Positions 28,001-35,503 of a DNA stretch of 64,000 nt are shown in pieces (position 1 is the first letter of the stretch; each line of letters opens with the position of its first letter). Below the pieces are notes generated by a model, which was given only the letters and a program-made list of their open reading frames with translations, ran no database searches and was not told the origin of the DNA. The translations under genes were made by a program, and so were the position numbers. Source of the stretch: Polaromonas sp. YR568 (GTDB lineage: Bacteria; Pseudomonadota; Gammaproteobacteria; Burkholderiales; Burkholderiaceae_C); contig NZ_FPBM01000004.1 of the NCBI RefSeq assembly GCF_900116715.1, positions 62,001 through 126,000 of the forward strand, in the 5' to 3' direction.

Positions 28001-29980
28001 CGATGGGCCGGCTCCGCCTGCGCCACCGCTGGCCGTGAGCGTGCCTGTGGCGGCGATGCCGTTGGTGGAGGTGACGCTGATGCTGCCGCCCGCGCCGCCG
28101 GTTTGGCCTGCGCCCGATCCGGCAGAGCCGTTGGCCGTGATGGCAGCTGTCGTGACGCCCGCGCCCGTGATGCTGACAACGCCGCCGCTGCGGCCCGCGT
28201 TGCCGGCACTGGCCGTGCCGCCGGTGGCGGTGATGGCGCCAGCAAGATTGATGACGCCGGTGGCGAGGAGGGCGACGCTGCCCGCATTGGTGTTGCCCGC
28301 GCCGGTGGTGGTGATGGTGCCGGCTGCGGTGCTGGTGATGCTGGCGGCGGAGAGGTTGACGCCGCCGGAGGCTGTCAGCGCGGCATTGAGGGCAATCGTG
28401 TTGCCGGCTTCAAAGCGGACCTTGCCACCCGAAGCCATGGCCAATGCGTTGGCCAGGGTGATGTTGTTTGTGGCCTGCAGGTAGAGCTCGCTGTAGCCGG
28501 TCACGTCGGCGACCTGGACGGTGTAGGTGCCAGCGGCAGGAGGATCCGCGAAGGCCACGTCGGGCGTGCCGTCGGCGTTGTTGGGTGGCGAGGGCTGCGC
28601 CGTGGTGTTGAGGACGATGTCCTGTGGATCCAGCAGCACCGTGCCGCCGGTGCCTGCGGGGGCGGCCACATCAATGCTGCCGCGCAGGTCCAGCTGCTGT
28701 TTGCCCGAGACTTCGACAAAACCGCCGTCGCCGCCGTTCGCACCGCCGCGCGCGCTGATGGCGCCGCTGTGGCGCGTGTCGCCGTTGGCCCAAACCACGA
28801 CCTTGCCGCCCTTGCCGCTGTCTGTGGCGTCGGCGCGTATCGAGGCATCTGCCGCGATGTAGGTGCGCGAGGCATTCTGCACGGCCGCATTGCCGCCCTG
28901 GTAGTCGCCGCCCACCAGCGCCGTGCCGCCGCCGGCGGGGCCGGAGACGTCAATGGACGCGCCGGCGTTCAGCGCCACCTTGTCGCCCAGCACCTGTACC
29001 GTACCGCCGCTTTGGCCGGGGGCCGTGCCGCTGGCGTCAAGCGTGCCGGAGACCTGCACCACGCCGGTGGCGCCGCCGCTCAGCACGATCATGCCGTTGC
29101 GCTCAGAAGCCGAGTTGGCGCGTATCACGCCGGACTGGTTGACCACCGTCGCCATCGCGTCGCCCATGGCACTGGCCAGCACGGCGACATTACCGCCTGT
29201 GGCGGTGATGCTGCCGCTGTTGTTGATGGCGGCCTGCGCGGCTGCGGCGTCTACCGAGAAGCGGACAAGCCCCACACCCGAGGTGTCGACCGACACGCGG
29301 GAGCCCGCCAGCAGGCCCACAGAGCCGGCCTCGGCGCTGATGGCGCCGGTGTTGGTGACTTGCGGCGCGGCCAGCAGCACATAGCCGCCGCGTGCGGCAT
29401 TGATGCTGCCATGGTTGCTGACGGCGCCCGCGCCAATGCCGCTGAAGCTGTAGCGCCCGGCCATGAAGTCGCCGTTGCTGATATCCAGGCTGGAAGCCAC
29501 CAGGCCGCCCACATTGACCTGCGCACCGGGCGCGAACATGACGCCGGAGGGGTTGATGAGGAAGACCTGGCCGTTGGCACTCAGTGAGCCGAAGATGGAC
29601 GAGGCGCCGTTGCCGATAACGCGGTTAAGCGCAACGGAAGAGGCGCCGGGCTGCACGAACTGCATGGACTGGCCCGCGCCGATGTTGAAGCTTTGCCAGT
29701 TCAGCACCGCCTTGTCGCTGGACTGGTTGACCACCATGGCGTTGGCCGAGGGTGTGCTGACGCTGGCTTGCCCGGCCACCACCTGGCCGCCTTCAGGAAG
29801 TGCTGTAGCCCAGGGCGACACGGCAGCCAGCAAAACAGCCAGCAGGTGTGACAGCCGGCGGCCGCTGCGAATGCGGTATGTGGCCGAGAGTTTGCGGGAC
29901 AGGCGGACCACCACGGTGCGCACGGACCAGGGGCGGTAAGCGGCGTGGGTCGAAGCAGCGGGTGCGGTCATGGTGGGCAT
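19016..29980 (-). CDS. Giant two-partner secretion exoprotein (TpsA) with MBG/YDG repeats
   Basis: A 3,654-residue predicted secreted or surface protein. The extended signal peptide ends near SPWATA, followed by the TPS secretion domain with SVALNRVIGNGASSIFGSL and QVFLINPSGVMFAPGAQ, a variant of the NPNGI motif. A Gly/Ala/Ser/Thr-rich beta-helix region fills the next 2,400 residues and includes a tandem duplication of about 455 residues. An MBG domain (VTADNKTKVYGDANP) then leads into seven YDG repeats of 83 residues (2898-3478) and one divergent unit. The last 30 residues contain the only two cysteines noticed (GDCAAAGQGSSC). Such proteins act in adhesion or biofilm formation. It starts 33 bp after its transporter gene. 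Confidence 0.93.
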   Translation of the reverse strand: MPTMTAPAASTHAAYRPWSVRTVVVRLSRKLSATYRIRSGRRLSHLLAVLLAAVSPWATALPEGGQVVAGQASVSTPSANAMVVNQSSDKAVLNWQSFNIGAGQSMQFVQPGASSVALNRVIGNGASSIFGSLSANGQVFLINPSGVMFAPGAQVNVGGLVASSLDISNGDFMAGRYSFSGIGAGAVSNHGSINAARGGYVLLAAPQVTNTGAISAEAGSVGLLAGSRVSVDTSGVGLVRFSVDAAAAQAAINNSGSITATGGNVAVLASAMGDAMATVVNQSGVIRANSASERNGMIVLSGGATGVVQVSGTLDASGTAPGQSGGTVQVLGDKVALNAGASIDVSGPAGGGTALVGGDYQGGNAAVQNASRTYIAADASIRADATDSGKGGKVVVWANGDTRHSGAISARGGANGGDGGFVEVSGKQQLDLRGSIDVAAPAGTGGTVLLDPQDIVLNTTAQPSPPNNADGTPDVAFADPPAAGTYTVQVADVTGYSELYLQATNNITLANALAMASGGKVRFEAGNTIALNAALTASGGVNLSAASITSTAAGTITTTGAGNTNAGSVALLATGVINLAGAITATGGTASAGNAGRSGGVVSITGAGVTTAAITANGSAGSGAGQTGGAGGSISVTSTNGIAATGTLTASGGAGGAGPSVGGNAGSITLSNSAVGNIAVAGLTASTGNALTTGAGGVAGSISVTNSATGASLGTGNITTVGGNNGDGGAITLNSAGALSAGTVTSTGGTALANTSGRNAGAINITAAGAIAALGAVTASGTAGTTAGNGGNAGAITIGATGGIAGAAITASGGAGVGASGSGGNAGAIAVTNNTSGNIVTANLTAQTGAATGTGVGGTAGSINITNNAAGADLNTLAINTAGGAGGNGGAVTLASQAGVTVTGALGTSGTVLAAGTRAGSNAGNITITGVNRSVTGLITASGSVGNGAGQAGGNAGVVSITGGGTLGTNNITASTGGATTTGAGGTAGGITLSGSAVTAGALTTTGGANGHGGAVSVTSTSGVLTTGAIIASGGAANAGTAGRNAGAVTLQATGGLLTGTTITASGTGGTLTGDQAGGNGAAISITGDNGITVTNLAASGGAGVGTNAAGGNAGSITVNNSGSGNVATGTLIAQTGNAVGTGAGGTAGSVSVTNTAAAGTLSTAAITTTGGTKGNGGNVSLSALGQVSIVNNNIVTSGGATISGLAGRNAGTVTISGGGLNMGTGTITASGGAAAATSNQKGGSGAAISITTTDAVTAAALTASGGAGGTTNGDGGDAGSITVLNNSTTTGAIGLGALTARTGAALGTGAGGAAGSISVTNNAAGANLSTLAIDSSGGAGGNGGAVTLASQAGVTVTGTLNTSGTVLAAGTRAGSNAGNITVTGANRSVTGLITASGSVANGTNQAGGNAGVVSLTGSGTLGAAAGITASTGGATGTGAGGTAGSITLTGTAVTTGALTTTGGANGHGGAVSATSTAGVLTTGAIIASGGAANAATAGRNAGAVTLQATGGLLTATTVTASGTGGTLTGDQAGGNGAAISITGNSGVTVTNLAASGGAAAGTNAAGGNAGSITVNNSGSGNISTGTLTAQTGNALGAGAGGTAGSVSVTNTAAAGTLSTAAIATNGGTKGNGGNVSLSAAGQVSVLNSNITTSGGATVSGLAGRDAGSVTISGAGLNMGTGVITASGGAAAATSSQKGGSGATVSITSTGTVATAAITASGGAGGTTDGDGGNAGSINVANTVAGTVTVGALAAQSGNAVGAGAGGVAGSITLSNTAGNLTAGTLTTTGGTSGNGGNVSVTAASGAVAVGAITASGGGATGTAGGRNAGTVDISGAGVTTAAITANGTNGSTTGAGGNGGAVTVSSTAAISSTGAISAIGGNGAGANQSGGQGAAVSLASTGGNVSVAAITTTGGNGGTGVAAGGNAGAITLDAAGGAPTITLAGSLTALGGNQAGGATSGNGGAIQVKDDALLNAATVTVDSRGGNAGAGAGANIQFDGAINSLTSGRALILQAGKGDVGVTGTMGGTLALSALTVTANDIAVGAIGGAAAGVTGATSLTATTAGADIGDIALNGALNVNALTLSAASSLTQANAIKATTASLTVGALNDITLNNAGNDFTGAVSVVSGRNVVLTDANALALGASTVSGTLAVNTSGAITQTGALAVTGATTLAAGAANDITLATATNNFSSVAVTSGNAVSLRDSNAIVLGTSTAATSLTVVAGGTITQTGAITTPALSAKTLINAGAAITLNNAANDVSSVNLQARNGADTANAAGAISYRDATGFDVAAVNTTAALTLQSNGAITQTGAVNAASLAVAGTGAGSLNLGTQANSIATLNAITAAGGFALNNGNNGVTVAGNLSTTNSAVSIDTGTGAYTQNTNIDVSAGSGPITVTADTVNIGANTGNNALTTSGVLTLKAKTAARTMSLAGAAGFDLTAAELTAIATGATGPIVIGDAASTGAMTIGGAVNLAGRTLTLNAGSISDVGAQTITAQNITLNANGQIGTDASNGIDVAATNLSVNTTGNASAFVRSTGAVNLGAGGAASNVGSGTLDLTALGAVTQTAGTGNVTAGTLKVKTLVNAGGAITLNNAGNSNTAINLQARNAADTADAAGAIRYGTAAGFDVAAIATTSNATLSAGGAVTQSGAIAASGLALTGAGGAYTLTNAGNAVTTLAANTASVDYKQAGALIVGTVGATTGVTATGTVKIETTGAASNLTLNNAVSSSATGNAVVLKAGSANAAGVSTGGQLVNNVGAGGIVAASGRYLVYSGDPGATLEGVAGYSKRYNSDASYVPAGSANTFLYRIAPTLTVTADNKTKVYGDANPVLTGVVSGLIDGDTAAGLGVNYTTTAVDRTAVAAGPVAITAGTGANSENYTLALTNGALTITPRALTVSATGQNRVYDGGVTATVTLTDNRLSGDVLTATNTAASFLDKNVGTGKAVNVSGIALTGTDAGNYTANTTAATTADITQRALTVSAAGQNRVYDGGTVATVTLSDNRVAGDVLTASNTAASFLDKNVGVGKTVNVSGIALTGTDAGNYSVNTTAATAADITQRALTVSATGQNRVYDGGTVATVTLGDNRVAGDVLTASNTAASFGDKNVGTGKAVSVSGIAITGTDAGNYTANTTAATTADITQRALTVSATGQNRVYDGGTAATVTLNDNRVAGDVLTASNTAASFGDKNVGVGKAVNVSGIALTGTDAGNYSVNTTAATTADITQRALTVSATGQNRVYDGGTVATVTLGDNRVAGDVLTTSNTAASFGDKNVGTGKTVSVSGIAVTGTDAGNYSFNTTAATTANITQRALTVGATGQNKVYDGGTNATVTLSDNRVAGDVLTASNTAASFGDKNVGTGKAVNVSGIALTGTDAGNYSVNTTAATTADITQRALTVSATGQNRVYDGGTVATVTLSDNRVVGDVLATSNTSASFVDKNAGVGKTVNVGGIAITGTDAGNYSANTTAVTAANITPASIANVSGITAADKMQDGTTAATLATGGAAFAGRIGADVLSVGAATGNFDTPGVGSGKPVSITGITLSGADAGNYVLLNNTAGATASITAAPANMAERAGDLRVVGGTALPVLEADDKREQAFRRAAGIRRAEEQAATAQTPTFRLAGFPDASVAGDCAAAGQGSSCLGEAQAGQGQ
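19547..21289 (-). repeat. Seven tandem 249-bp YDG repeats in tpsA
   Basis: Seven consecutive in-frame units of exactly 249 bp (83 codons) each begin ALTVSATGQN and contain VYDGG, DNRVAGDVL, DKNVGTGK, GTDAGNY and DITQR. Units differ at only a few codons each. An eighth, diverged unit follows toward the C terminus. The high identity makes copy-number change by recombination likely. Confidence 0.95.
24770..27430 (-). repeat. Large in-frame tandem duplication within tpsA
   Basis: Two adjacent blocks of about 1,365-1,368 bp encode parallel sequences. For example NGGAVTLASQAGVTVTG and AGTRAGSNAGNIT occur once in each. Anchor matches lie at 27344 versus 25979 (1,365 bp apart) and 26415 versus 25047 (1,368 bp, one codon indel). 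Outer edges are approximate because shorter, older repeats of similar composition flank the blocks. Confidence 0.85.
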
Positions 29981-30013
29981 TCAGAGGTCGGGGTCAGATC
30001 GGAGTGAGCCCGG

Positions 30014-31753
30014 TTAAAACCAGGTTTGGGCCGAGAGCCAGGCGCGGGGCGCGCGGTCCGGGTCACCGGTAGAAGGCTGCGCAGGCGTGGTGCGCCAGGC
30101 CAGGTAGGTTTTGACGAGGAACTTGCCGGGGCGGCCCAGCGTGGCGCCCACACCGAAGGAGCCCAGGCTCAGCGTGTTGGCGTTGCCGGGTACGGTGGCG
30201 CCGTTCTGGTTGAAGTGCACGCGGCCGAAGTCGTAAAAGGCGAGCAGGTTCAGCGGCTCGCCCCAGGGCGCTTGCGGGAACTGGTAGCGCGACTCAAGGT
30301 TCAGCAGGAAGCCGGCGTCACCCACGCCTTCGCCCACGGGGTAGCCGCGCACGCCGCTGGGCCCGCCCAGCACCATTTTTTCGGCGGAGCTGAGATTTTT
30401 CGATGCCAGCTGGGCCTGGGCTGCAAAGTGAAAGCTCACGGCCGAATCAAGGTACTGGCCGCGCTGGTATTCCAGGTTCAGCTTGCTGAAGCCGCCTGCG
30501 GTGCGCAGACCGCCCAGGCCGTCGTCCAGCAACTGGTCGGCCGCATTGAGCGTGAGGCGGCCGAAGGTGGCGTTGGCTGTGTAGCTGTTCAGGCCGCTGC
30601 CGCCCGCCAGGCTGTCGGTGAAATTGCCGGCCAGACCGACCCGGAGCGCCAGGATGTCGCGCTCGCTTTTCAGTACCGGGGTGCGTATTTCGTCCACCAG
30701 CGTTTTTTGCTCCGCGCTGACAAAGCCGTACAGATTTGTCGTGCGCCCGCGCAGCAGGGGGTGGGACACGCTGAGGCCGACGATGTCAGCCCGGCCGCTG
30801 GCGCCCAGCGCCTCGAATTGTTTGCCCAGCGCGTAGTCAAGGCGCGCCGCACTGAGGGCAACGCGGGTGCCGTAGGCGCCGACCGGCAGGGTGTAGCCCA
30901 GGCGGTACAGCTCCGAGCCGGCTTGATCGCTTTGCTGCACGCTCAAGGCCAGCACGTCGCCGCGGCCCAGCAGGTTGTTGACGTTGCCGTTGAGCACCGC
31001 GCGTGCCGCGCCGGCCGCGCGCGCGCCGTGGTTGTCCACGCTCACGGAGCCGTCAAAGCGCGGGCCTTTGGCCTGCACGGTGACCAGCACATCGGCCTGG
31101 CCCGGGCGCTCGCCTGGCTGCACGGTGGCGCCGGCCTCGTAGCCCGCCAGGTCGCGCAGCAGCAGCACGGGTTTGTCGAGTGCGTATTCAGTGACGGCAT
31201 CGCCCGGCCGGAGCTGCCCGACCACCAGGTCTTCGGCGAAAGCCTGTGAAATGCCCGCGCCCTCTACCCGCACGGTGACGCGGCCCACGCGCGCTTCGAG
31301 GACGGCGATGGTGATGGTTCCGCCCTGGGCGGGAAAGACCTGCTGGGGCAGGTAGGCCTGTGTGAGCAGGTAGCCTTTTTGCCGGTAGTAGGCACTGATG
31401 GTGTTGGCCGCTTCGGTCAGGCCGGCGAGGTCTGTGGCCTGGTTAAGCCGGCTCGCCAGCAAGGCGGCGAGCAGCTCGCCGGAGAAAACCGTGTTGCCGG
31501 TAAAGCTGAAGGCCGCCGGCGTGGTGAGCACAGTGCCCGCAGCGGGCACTGCGGCCTGGGGCTGGCGCAGCTCCAGCGGCGGGCTGCTGCGGGGCGGGAG
31601 CAGGGGTAAGGGGCTTGGCGACTCCAGCAAAGTGCCGGCGTCGGGCCGCACATCGACCCTTGCCTGCGCAAGCACGGGCGCAGCCCCGGCGGCAAACGCG
31701 CCAAATATCCCCCAGACCAGAAGCCGGAGCGCCATAACAGGGGGACAAGACAA
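30014..31753 (-). CDS. TpsB outer-membrane transporter (ShlB/FhaC family)
   Basis: A 579-residue outer-membrane protein that secretes the adjacent TpsA. A signal peptide ending APVLAQA and a proline-rich stretch lead to POTRA domains (FSFTGNTVFSGELLAALLA and VGRVTVRVEGAGISQ), then a 16-strand barrel. The barrel carries the loop motif VRGYPVGEG and a terminal aromatic residue (SAQTWF). The TTG at 31753 has a GAAAGG eight bases upstream; the ATG at 31735 is an alternative giving a shorter signal peptide and lacks a clear ribosome site. It precedes tpsA on the same strand as the usual B-A operon. Confidence 0.93.
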   Translation of the reverse strand: MSCPPVMALRLLVWGIFGAFAAGAAPVLAQARVDVRPDAGTLLESPSPLPLLPPRSSPPLELRQPQAAVPAAGTVLTTPAAFSFTGNTVFSGELLAALLASRLNQATDLAGLTEAANTISAYYRQKGYLLTQAYLPQQVFPAQGGTITIAVLEARVGRVTVRVEGAGISQAFAEDLVVGQLRPGDAVTEYALDKPVLLLRDLAGYEAGATVQPGERPGQADVLVTVQAKGPRFDGSVSVDNHGARAAGAARAVLNGNVNNLLGRGDVLALSVQQSDQAGSELYRLGYTLPVGAYGTRVALSAARLDYALGKQFEALGASGRADIVGLSVSHPLLRGRTTNLYGFVSAEQKTLVDEIRTPVLKSERDILALRVGLAGNFTDSLAGGSGLNSYTANATFGRLTLNAADQLLDDGLGGLRTAGGFSKLNLEYQRGQYLDSAVSFHFAAQAQLASKNLSSAEKMVLGGPSGVRGYPVGEGVGDAGFLLNLESRYQFPQAPWGEPLNLLAFYDFGRVHFNQNGATVPGNANTLSLGSFGVGATLGRPGKFLVKTYLAWRTTPAQPSTGDPDRAPRAWLSAQTWF

Positions 31754-32085
31754 GAGCAGGACCTTTCAGATCAGAGTGCAACAAAATGTTGCTCTCTGGT
31801 TGTAGTCTTTTGGACTCATCATGTCCAACGCTTTCCTCCGAAATTACGTCGGTTTACCTCGTATGTGTTTGTTTTTTCACACTTATTTGACGGCCGGAGC
31901 GCAAGCAGGGATGAGCGGCGCCTAGATGTTTCGATGTGTAAGCACACGGTCTTGTGCGCAATTAACCGGCCACGGAGCCGGCCGGCCTATGGATGGCTTA
32001 GCTCAAATCAATTGGCGCAAAGATTAGTCAATAACTACCATTGACTAAGAATCAATTGCTTTTAGCTATTTTGAAGGAGCCGCCA
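31754..32085. other. Intergenic region with dyads, no gene seen
   Basis: These 332 bp separate the divergent tpsB and DUF2061 genes and must hold both promoters. The part nearest tpsB is AT-rich. A CCGGC-rich hairpin lies near 31965-31985 (CCGGCC, ACGGA, GCCGGCC). Nearer the DUF2061 gene, the nonamer AATCAATTG occurs twice (32006 and 32051 regions) around a perfect 9-bp dyad. I see no open frame with coding character. Confidence 0.6.
32024..32048. promoter_or_regulatory. Perfect 9-bp inverted repeat, operator candidate
   Basis: TTAGTCAAT (32024-32032) and ATTGACTAA (32040-32048) form a perfect dyad with a 7-base spacer, 38 bp before the DUF2061 start. The right arm belongs to TTGACTAAGAATCAA (32041-32055), which differs by one base from the operator candidate at 2330-2344. 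Flanking AATCAATTG direct repeats frame the dyad. Binding by a regulator is likely; which one is unknown. Confidence 0.55.
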
Positions 32086-32322
32086 ATGACTGAACTTGTA
32101 CGCACCAACCTGCCGACTTTGAAGAAGACCGCCAGTTATTACGTGGTGCACGTGACGGTGGCGGCGCTGGTGGCCTATGCGGTGACGGGCAATTTCCTGC
32201 TCGCGATCACACTGAGCCTGCTGGAGCCGACCGTGCAGGCTTTTGCCTTTTTCTTCCATGAAAAAGCCTGGCAGCGCTGGGGCGGCCAGCGCGTGGCCGA
32301 CCCCGTGGCGGCTCGCGCCTAG
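32086..32322 (+). CDS. DUF2061 small membrane protein
   Basis: A 78-residue protein with two hydrophobic segments (about residues 17-35 and 36-57). The signature KTASYYVVHVTVAALVAYAVTG and the end FFFHEKAWQRWGG match the DUF2061 family, whose function is unknown. I chose the ATG at 32086 because GAAGGAG lies six bases upstream; an earlier in-frame ATG at 32041 falls inside the operator-like dyad. It stands alone between divergent and convergent neighbours. Confidence 0.85.
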   Translation: MTELVRTNLPTLKKTASYYVVHVTVAALVAYAVTGNFLLAITLSLLEPTVQAFAFFFHEKAWQRWGGQRVADPVAARA

Positions 32323-32345
32323 CGCGACGGGGGGCTACGCGCGGC

Positions 32346-33461
32346 TCAGGCCGTGCCCCAGACCTCGCGTGCGGTCTCGACCACCAGCCGCAGCTTGTTG
32401 CGCTGCGCCTCCACGGCGATGTTGTTGCCGTGCACCGTGCTGCTGAAGCCGCACTGCGGTGACAGCGCCAGCTGCTCCAGCGGCGCGTATTTGGCGGCGT
32501 CTTCGATACGGCGTTTGAGGTCGTCTTTGCTTTCCATCTCGCCGAACTTGGTAGTGACCAGGCCCAGCACCACCGTCTTGCCCTTGGGCAGGTAGCGCAG
32601 CGGGCGGAAGTCGCCGCTGCGGCTGTCGTCGTACTCGAGGAAGTAGGCGTCCAGGTCCATCTCCTTAAGCAGCGCCTCGGCCACCGGCTCGTAGTTGCCG
32701 GCCGCAGCATGTGTGCTTTTGAAGTTGCCGCGGCACAGGTGCATGGCCAGCGTCATGCCGGCGGGTTTTTGCGCAACGACCTTGTTGATGAACTTGGCGT
32801 AGCGGTGCGGCAGCTCATTGGGGTCATCGCCGCGCTGGCGCGCCGCTTCGCGCATCTTCTCGTCGCACAGGTAGGCCAGGTTGGTGTCGTCCATCTGCAC
32901 ATAGGTGCAACCGGCGGCGGCCAGGCTGCGCAGCTCGTCGCCATAGGCTTTGGCCACGTCGTCATAAAAGGCCGGGTCCAGCTCGGGATAGGCTTCCTTG
33001 CTGATGCCGGCGCGGCCGCCGCGAAAGTGCAGCATGGTGGGCGAGGGGATGGTGACCTTGGGCGTGTTGCCCGCGCTGACCTGGCTCTTGAGGTACTGGA
33101 AGTCGGCGAGCTGGATGTCCTTGACATGGCGAACCTTGTCGATGACGCGCATCACAGGCGGCGCCAGTTCCATCGTGCCGTCGGGCCGCAGGATGGTGAC
33201 CGGGATGTCGGTCTTCACGCCGCCGATCTGCTCCAGGAAATCGATGTGAAAGTAGGTGCGGCGGAATTCGCCGTCGGTGATGCTTTTAAGGCCCACGTCT
33301 TCCTGGAACTTCACGATCTCGGTGATGGCCTGGTCCTCGACCTTGCGCAGTTGTTCGGGCGTGATCTGGCCTTTGGCTTTTTGCTCGCGGGCTTCCAGCA
33401 GGTATTGCGGGCGCAGAAAGCTGCCGACGTGGTCGTAGCGGGCGGGTAGTTTGGCGGTCAT
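32346..33461 (-). CDS. MetE C-terminal-type (YxjG-like) methyltransferase
   Basis: A 371-residue protein corresponding to the C-terminal, catalytic TIM barrel of cobalamin-independent methionine synthase. Zinc ligands are recognisable as His and Cys in LAMHLCRGNFK, Glu in YFLEYDD and Cys in LSPQCGFSS. The N terminus RYDHVGSFLRPQYLLEA is typical of the stand-alone YxjG/YxjH group, which lacks the folate-binding N-terminal half of MetE. Methyl transfer to a thiol is likely, but the donor is not known. It diverges from vanA across a 143-bp gap, so a role in handling one-carbon units from O-demethylation is possible. Confidence 0.88.
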   Translation of the reverse strand: MTAKLPARYDHVGSFLRPQYLLEAREQKAKGQITPEQLRKVEDQAITEIVKFQEDVGLKSITDGEFRRTYFHIDFLEQIGGVKTDIPVTILRPDGTMELAPPVMRVIDKVRHVKDIQLADFQYLKSQVSAGNTPKVTIPSPTMLHFRGGRAGISKEAYPELDPAFYDDVAKAYGDELRSLAAAGCTYVQMDDTNLAYLCDEKMREAARQRGDDPNELPHRYAKFINKVVAQKPAGMTLAMHLCRGNFKSTHAAAGNYEPVAEALLKEMDLDAYFLEYDDSRSGDFRPLRYLPKGKTVVLGLVTTKFGEMESKDDLKRRIEDAAKYAPLEQLALSPQCGFSSTVHGNNIAVEAQRNKLRLVVETAREVWGTA

Positions 33462-33585
33462 GAGAAAGTCTCCGTGCTAACAAGTACAAGGCCCCATGGT
33501 ATGCCACTCAGAACAATCCTCATTGAATACATAAACTCCGTATTTACCCTGAATTTTGGGCTTCTACTGGAGTTTTAAGCGATTT

Positions 33586-33595
33586 ATGTATACAT
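33586..33595. promoter_or_regulatory. VanR-type operator candidate
   Basis: ATGTATACAT is a perfect 10-bp palindrome starting 19 bases before the vanA ATG. It resembles the TATAC-centred sites of FadR-type GntR regulators. A related ATACATAAA lies about 60 bp upstream as an inverted half of TTTATGTAT, so two sites may flank the divergent promoters. The regulator encoded at 34705 is the natural candidate. Confidence 0.5.
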
Positions 33596-33604
33596 TGAGT
33601 ATTC

Positions 33605-34699
33605 ATGAATGCTACGAAATCGACTTTTCCGCTGAACGCCTGGTATGCCGCCGCCTATGACGTGGAAGTCGGCCGCAAGCTGCTGGCGCGCACGATTTGC
33701 AAGCAAAAGATCGTGATGTTCCGCCGCACCGATGGCCAGGTAGCCGCACTGGAAGACGCCTGCTGGCACCGGTTGCTGCCGCTGTCCATGGGCACGCTGG
33801 AAGGCGACGAGCTGACCTGCGGCTACCACGGCCTGGTCTACAACGCCCAGGGCCGCTGCACCCATATGCCCAGCCAGGAAACGCTGAACCCGTCGGCCTG
33901 CGTACGCGCCTTCCCGGTGGTGGAAAAACACCGCTTCATCTGGATCTGGCCCGGTGACCCGGCCAAGGCCGACCCGGCGCTGGTGCCCGACATGCACTGG
34001 AACGACGACCCGGACTGGGCCGGCGACGGCAAGCTGATCACCGTGAAGTGCGACTACCGCCTGGTGGTGGACAACCTGATGGACCTGACCCACGAGACCT
34101 TTGTGCACGGCTCCAGCATAGGCCAGCGCGCCGTGGCTGAAGCGCCCTTTGTGGCCACGCACGGCGACCGCACAGCCACTGTGACACGCTGGATGGAAAA
34201 CATTGACGCGCCGCCTTTCTGGGCCGGGCAAATCGAACATGCACGCGGCTACCGCGGCAAGGTGGACCGCTGGCAGATCATCCGATTTGAAGCGCCCTGC
34301 ACGGTGAACATCGACGTCGGCGTGGCCGAAGCCGGATCGGGTGCGCCGCCCGAGGACGGGCGACCGGGCGACCGCAGCAAGGGCGTCAACGGCTTTGTGC
34401 TGAACACAGTGACGCCCGAAACCGATGGCAGCTGCCACTACTTCTGGGCCTTCGCGCGCAATTACTGCCTGGGCGAGCAGCGCCTGACGCACCAGTTGCG
34501 CGAAGGCGTGGCCGGCATCTTCCGCGAGGACGAACTCGTGCTGGAAGCCCAGCAGATCGCCATTGACGAGCACCCGGACCACAAGTTCTACAACCTCAAT
34601 ATCGATGCCGGCTCCATGTGGGCGCGGCGGCTGATTGACCGCATGATCGCGCAAGAGGCGCCGCCGGCGCCGGTGATCCCGATCCGCCTTGCGGCCTGA
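33605..34699 (+). CDS. vanA: Rieske oxygenase, vanillate O-demethylase oxygenase subunit
   Basis: A 364-residue oxygenase. The Rieske [2Fe-2S] ligands are Cys53, His55 (DACWHR), Cys72 and His75 (CGYHGL). The mononuclear iron site is in [17 protein letters not shown] with Asn157, Asp160, His163 and His168. This layout is the VanA group, which removes methyl groups from methoxylated aromatic acids, releasing formaldehyde. Electrons come from the reductase encoded at 35504. The true substrate could be another aryl ether, since the family is broad. It is followed after 5 bp by the regulator gene. Confidence 0.88.
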   Translation: MNATKSTFPLNAWYAAAYDVEVGRKLLARTICKQKIVMFRRTDGQVAALEDACWHRLLPLSMGTLEGDELTCGYHGLVYNAQGRCTHMPSQETLNPSACVRAFPVVEKHRFIWIWPGDPAKADPALVPDMHWNDDPDWAGDGKLITVKCDYRLVVDNLMDLTHETFVHGSSIGQRAVAEAPFVATHGDRTATVTRWMENIDAPPFWAGQIEHARGYRGKVDRWQIIRFEAPCTVNIDVGVAEAGSGAPPEDGRPGDRSKGVNGFVLNTVTPETDGSCHYFWAFARNYCLGEQRLTHQLREGVAGIFREDELVLEAQQIAIDEHPDHKFYNLNIDAGSMWARRLIDRMIAQEAPPAPVIPIRLAA

Positions 34700-34704
34700 C
34701 ACGA

Positions 34705-35493
34705 ATGACGAAAGTACTGCACATGGCCACCGCCAACAATTCAGCCACAGCTTCCGCTACCCCCAACAGCCTGGAAAGCGCGCAGGTGAGGGCGCAACTG
34801 CAGTTGCGCGAAATGATCCTGGCGGGCGAGCTGCCCGGCGGCGCGCGCATCGCCGAGCTGTCCATCGTGGAAAAGCTGGGCGTTTCGCGCACACCGATAC
34901 GCGCGGCGCTGATGCGGCTGGAGCAGGAGGGCCTGCTGGAATCGCTGCCCAACGGCGGCTTCGCGGTGCGCACGTTCTCCGAACGCGACGTGTCCGAAGC
35001 GATAGAGCTGCGCGGCACGATTGAAGGCCTGTCGGCGCGGCTGGCGGCTGAGCGCGGCGCGCCCTCGGTGGTGCTGAACGAAGCGCGTGAATGCCTGAAC
35101 CGCATCGACGCGGTGCTGAGCCAGCCGGCCCTCAACGACGAAGCGTTCTCCAGCTATGTGGCCCTCAATGAGCGCTTTCACGCGCTGCTCAGCGAGATGG
35201 CGGGCAGCGAGGTGATCGCCAAGGAGCTGGACCGTGTGTCCAGCCTGCCCTTTGCCTCGGCTTCGGGCTTTGTGGTGGTGCAGGCCAACTCACCGGGAGC
35301 GCGCGACATGCTGATCGTGGCGCAAGACCAGCACCGCCAGGTGCTGGACGCGATTGAGCAGCGCGAAGGCTCGCGCGCCGAGGCCATCATGCGCGAGCAT
35401 TCGCGCATCGCACAGCGCAACCTGCGCGCCGCGGTGGCCAGCCACAACCTGGACCAGATGCCCGGCGTGCGCCTCATCCGAAAACGCAGCTGA
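34705..35493 (+). CDS. vanR: GntR-family regulator (FadR/VanR subgroup)
   Basis: A 262-residue regulator. An N-terminal winged helix spans about residues 25-95 ([36 protein letters not shown] in two motif parts), then an all-helical FCD ligand domain with [15 protein letters not shown] and a C-terminal [12 protein letters not shown]. It lies between vanA and vanB on the same strand, with 5 and 10 bp gaps, so it is probably co-transcribed and represses its own operon until the aromatic substrate binds. The ATG at 34723 is an alternative start. Confidence 0.88.
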   Translation: MTKVLHMATANNSATASATPNSLESAQVRAQLQLREMILAGELPGGARIAELSIVEKLGVSRTPIRAALMRLEQEGLLESLPNGGFAVRTFSERDVSEAIELRGTIEGLSARLAAERGAPSVVLNEARECLNRIDAVLSQPALNDEAFSSYVALNERFHALLSEMAGSEVIAKELDRVSSLPFASASGFVVVQANSPGARDMLIVAQDQHRQVLDAIEQREGSRAEAIMREHSRIAQRNLRAAVASHNLDQMPGVRLIRKRS

Positions 35494-35503
35494 GCGCACC
35501 ACC

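Noticed and set aside
30026..31249. Plus-strand frame of 407 codons opposite tpsB
   Set aside because: The TpsB reading has a signal peptide, POTRA region, VRGYPVGEG loop and terminal Phe; the other strand has none.
32041..32085. Upstream ATG for the DUF2061 gene
   Set aside because: It falls in the operator-like dyad and lacks a ribosome-binding site, whereas the ATG at 32086 has GAAGGAG.
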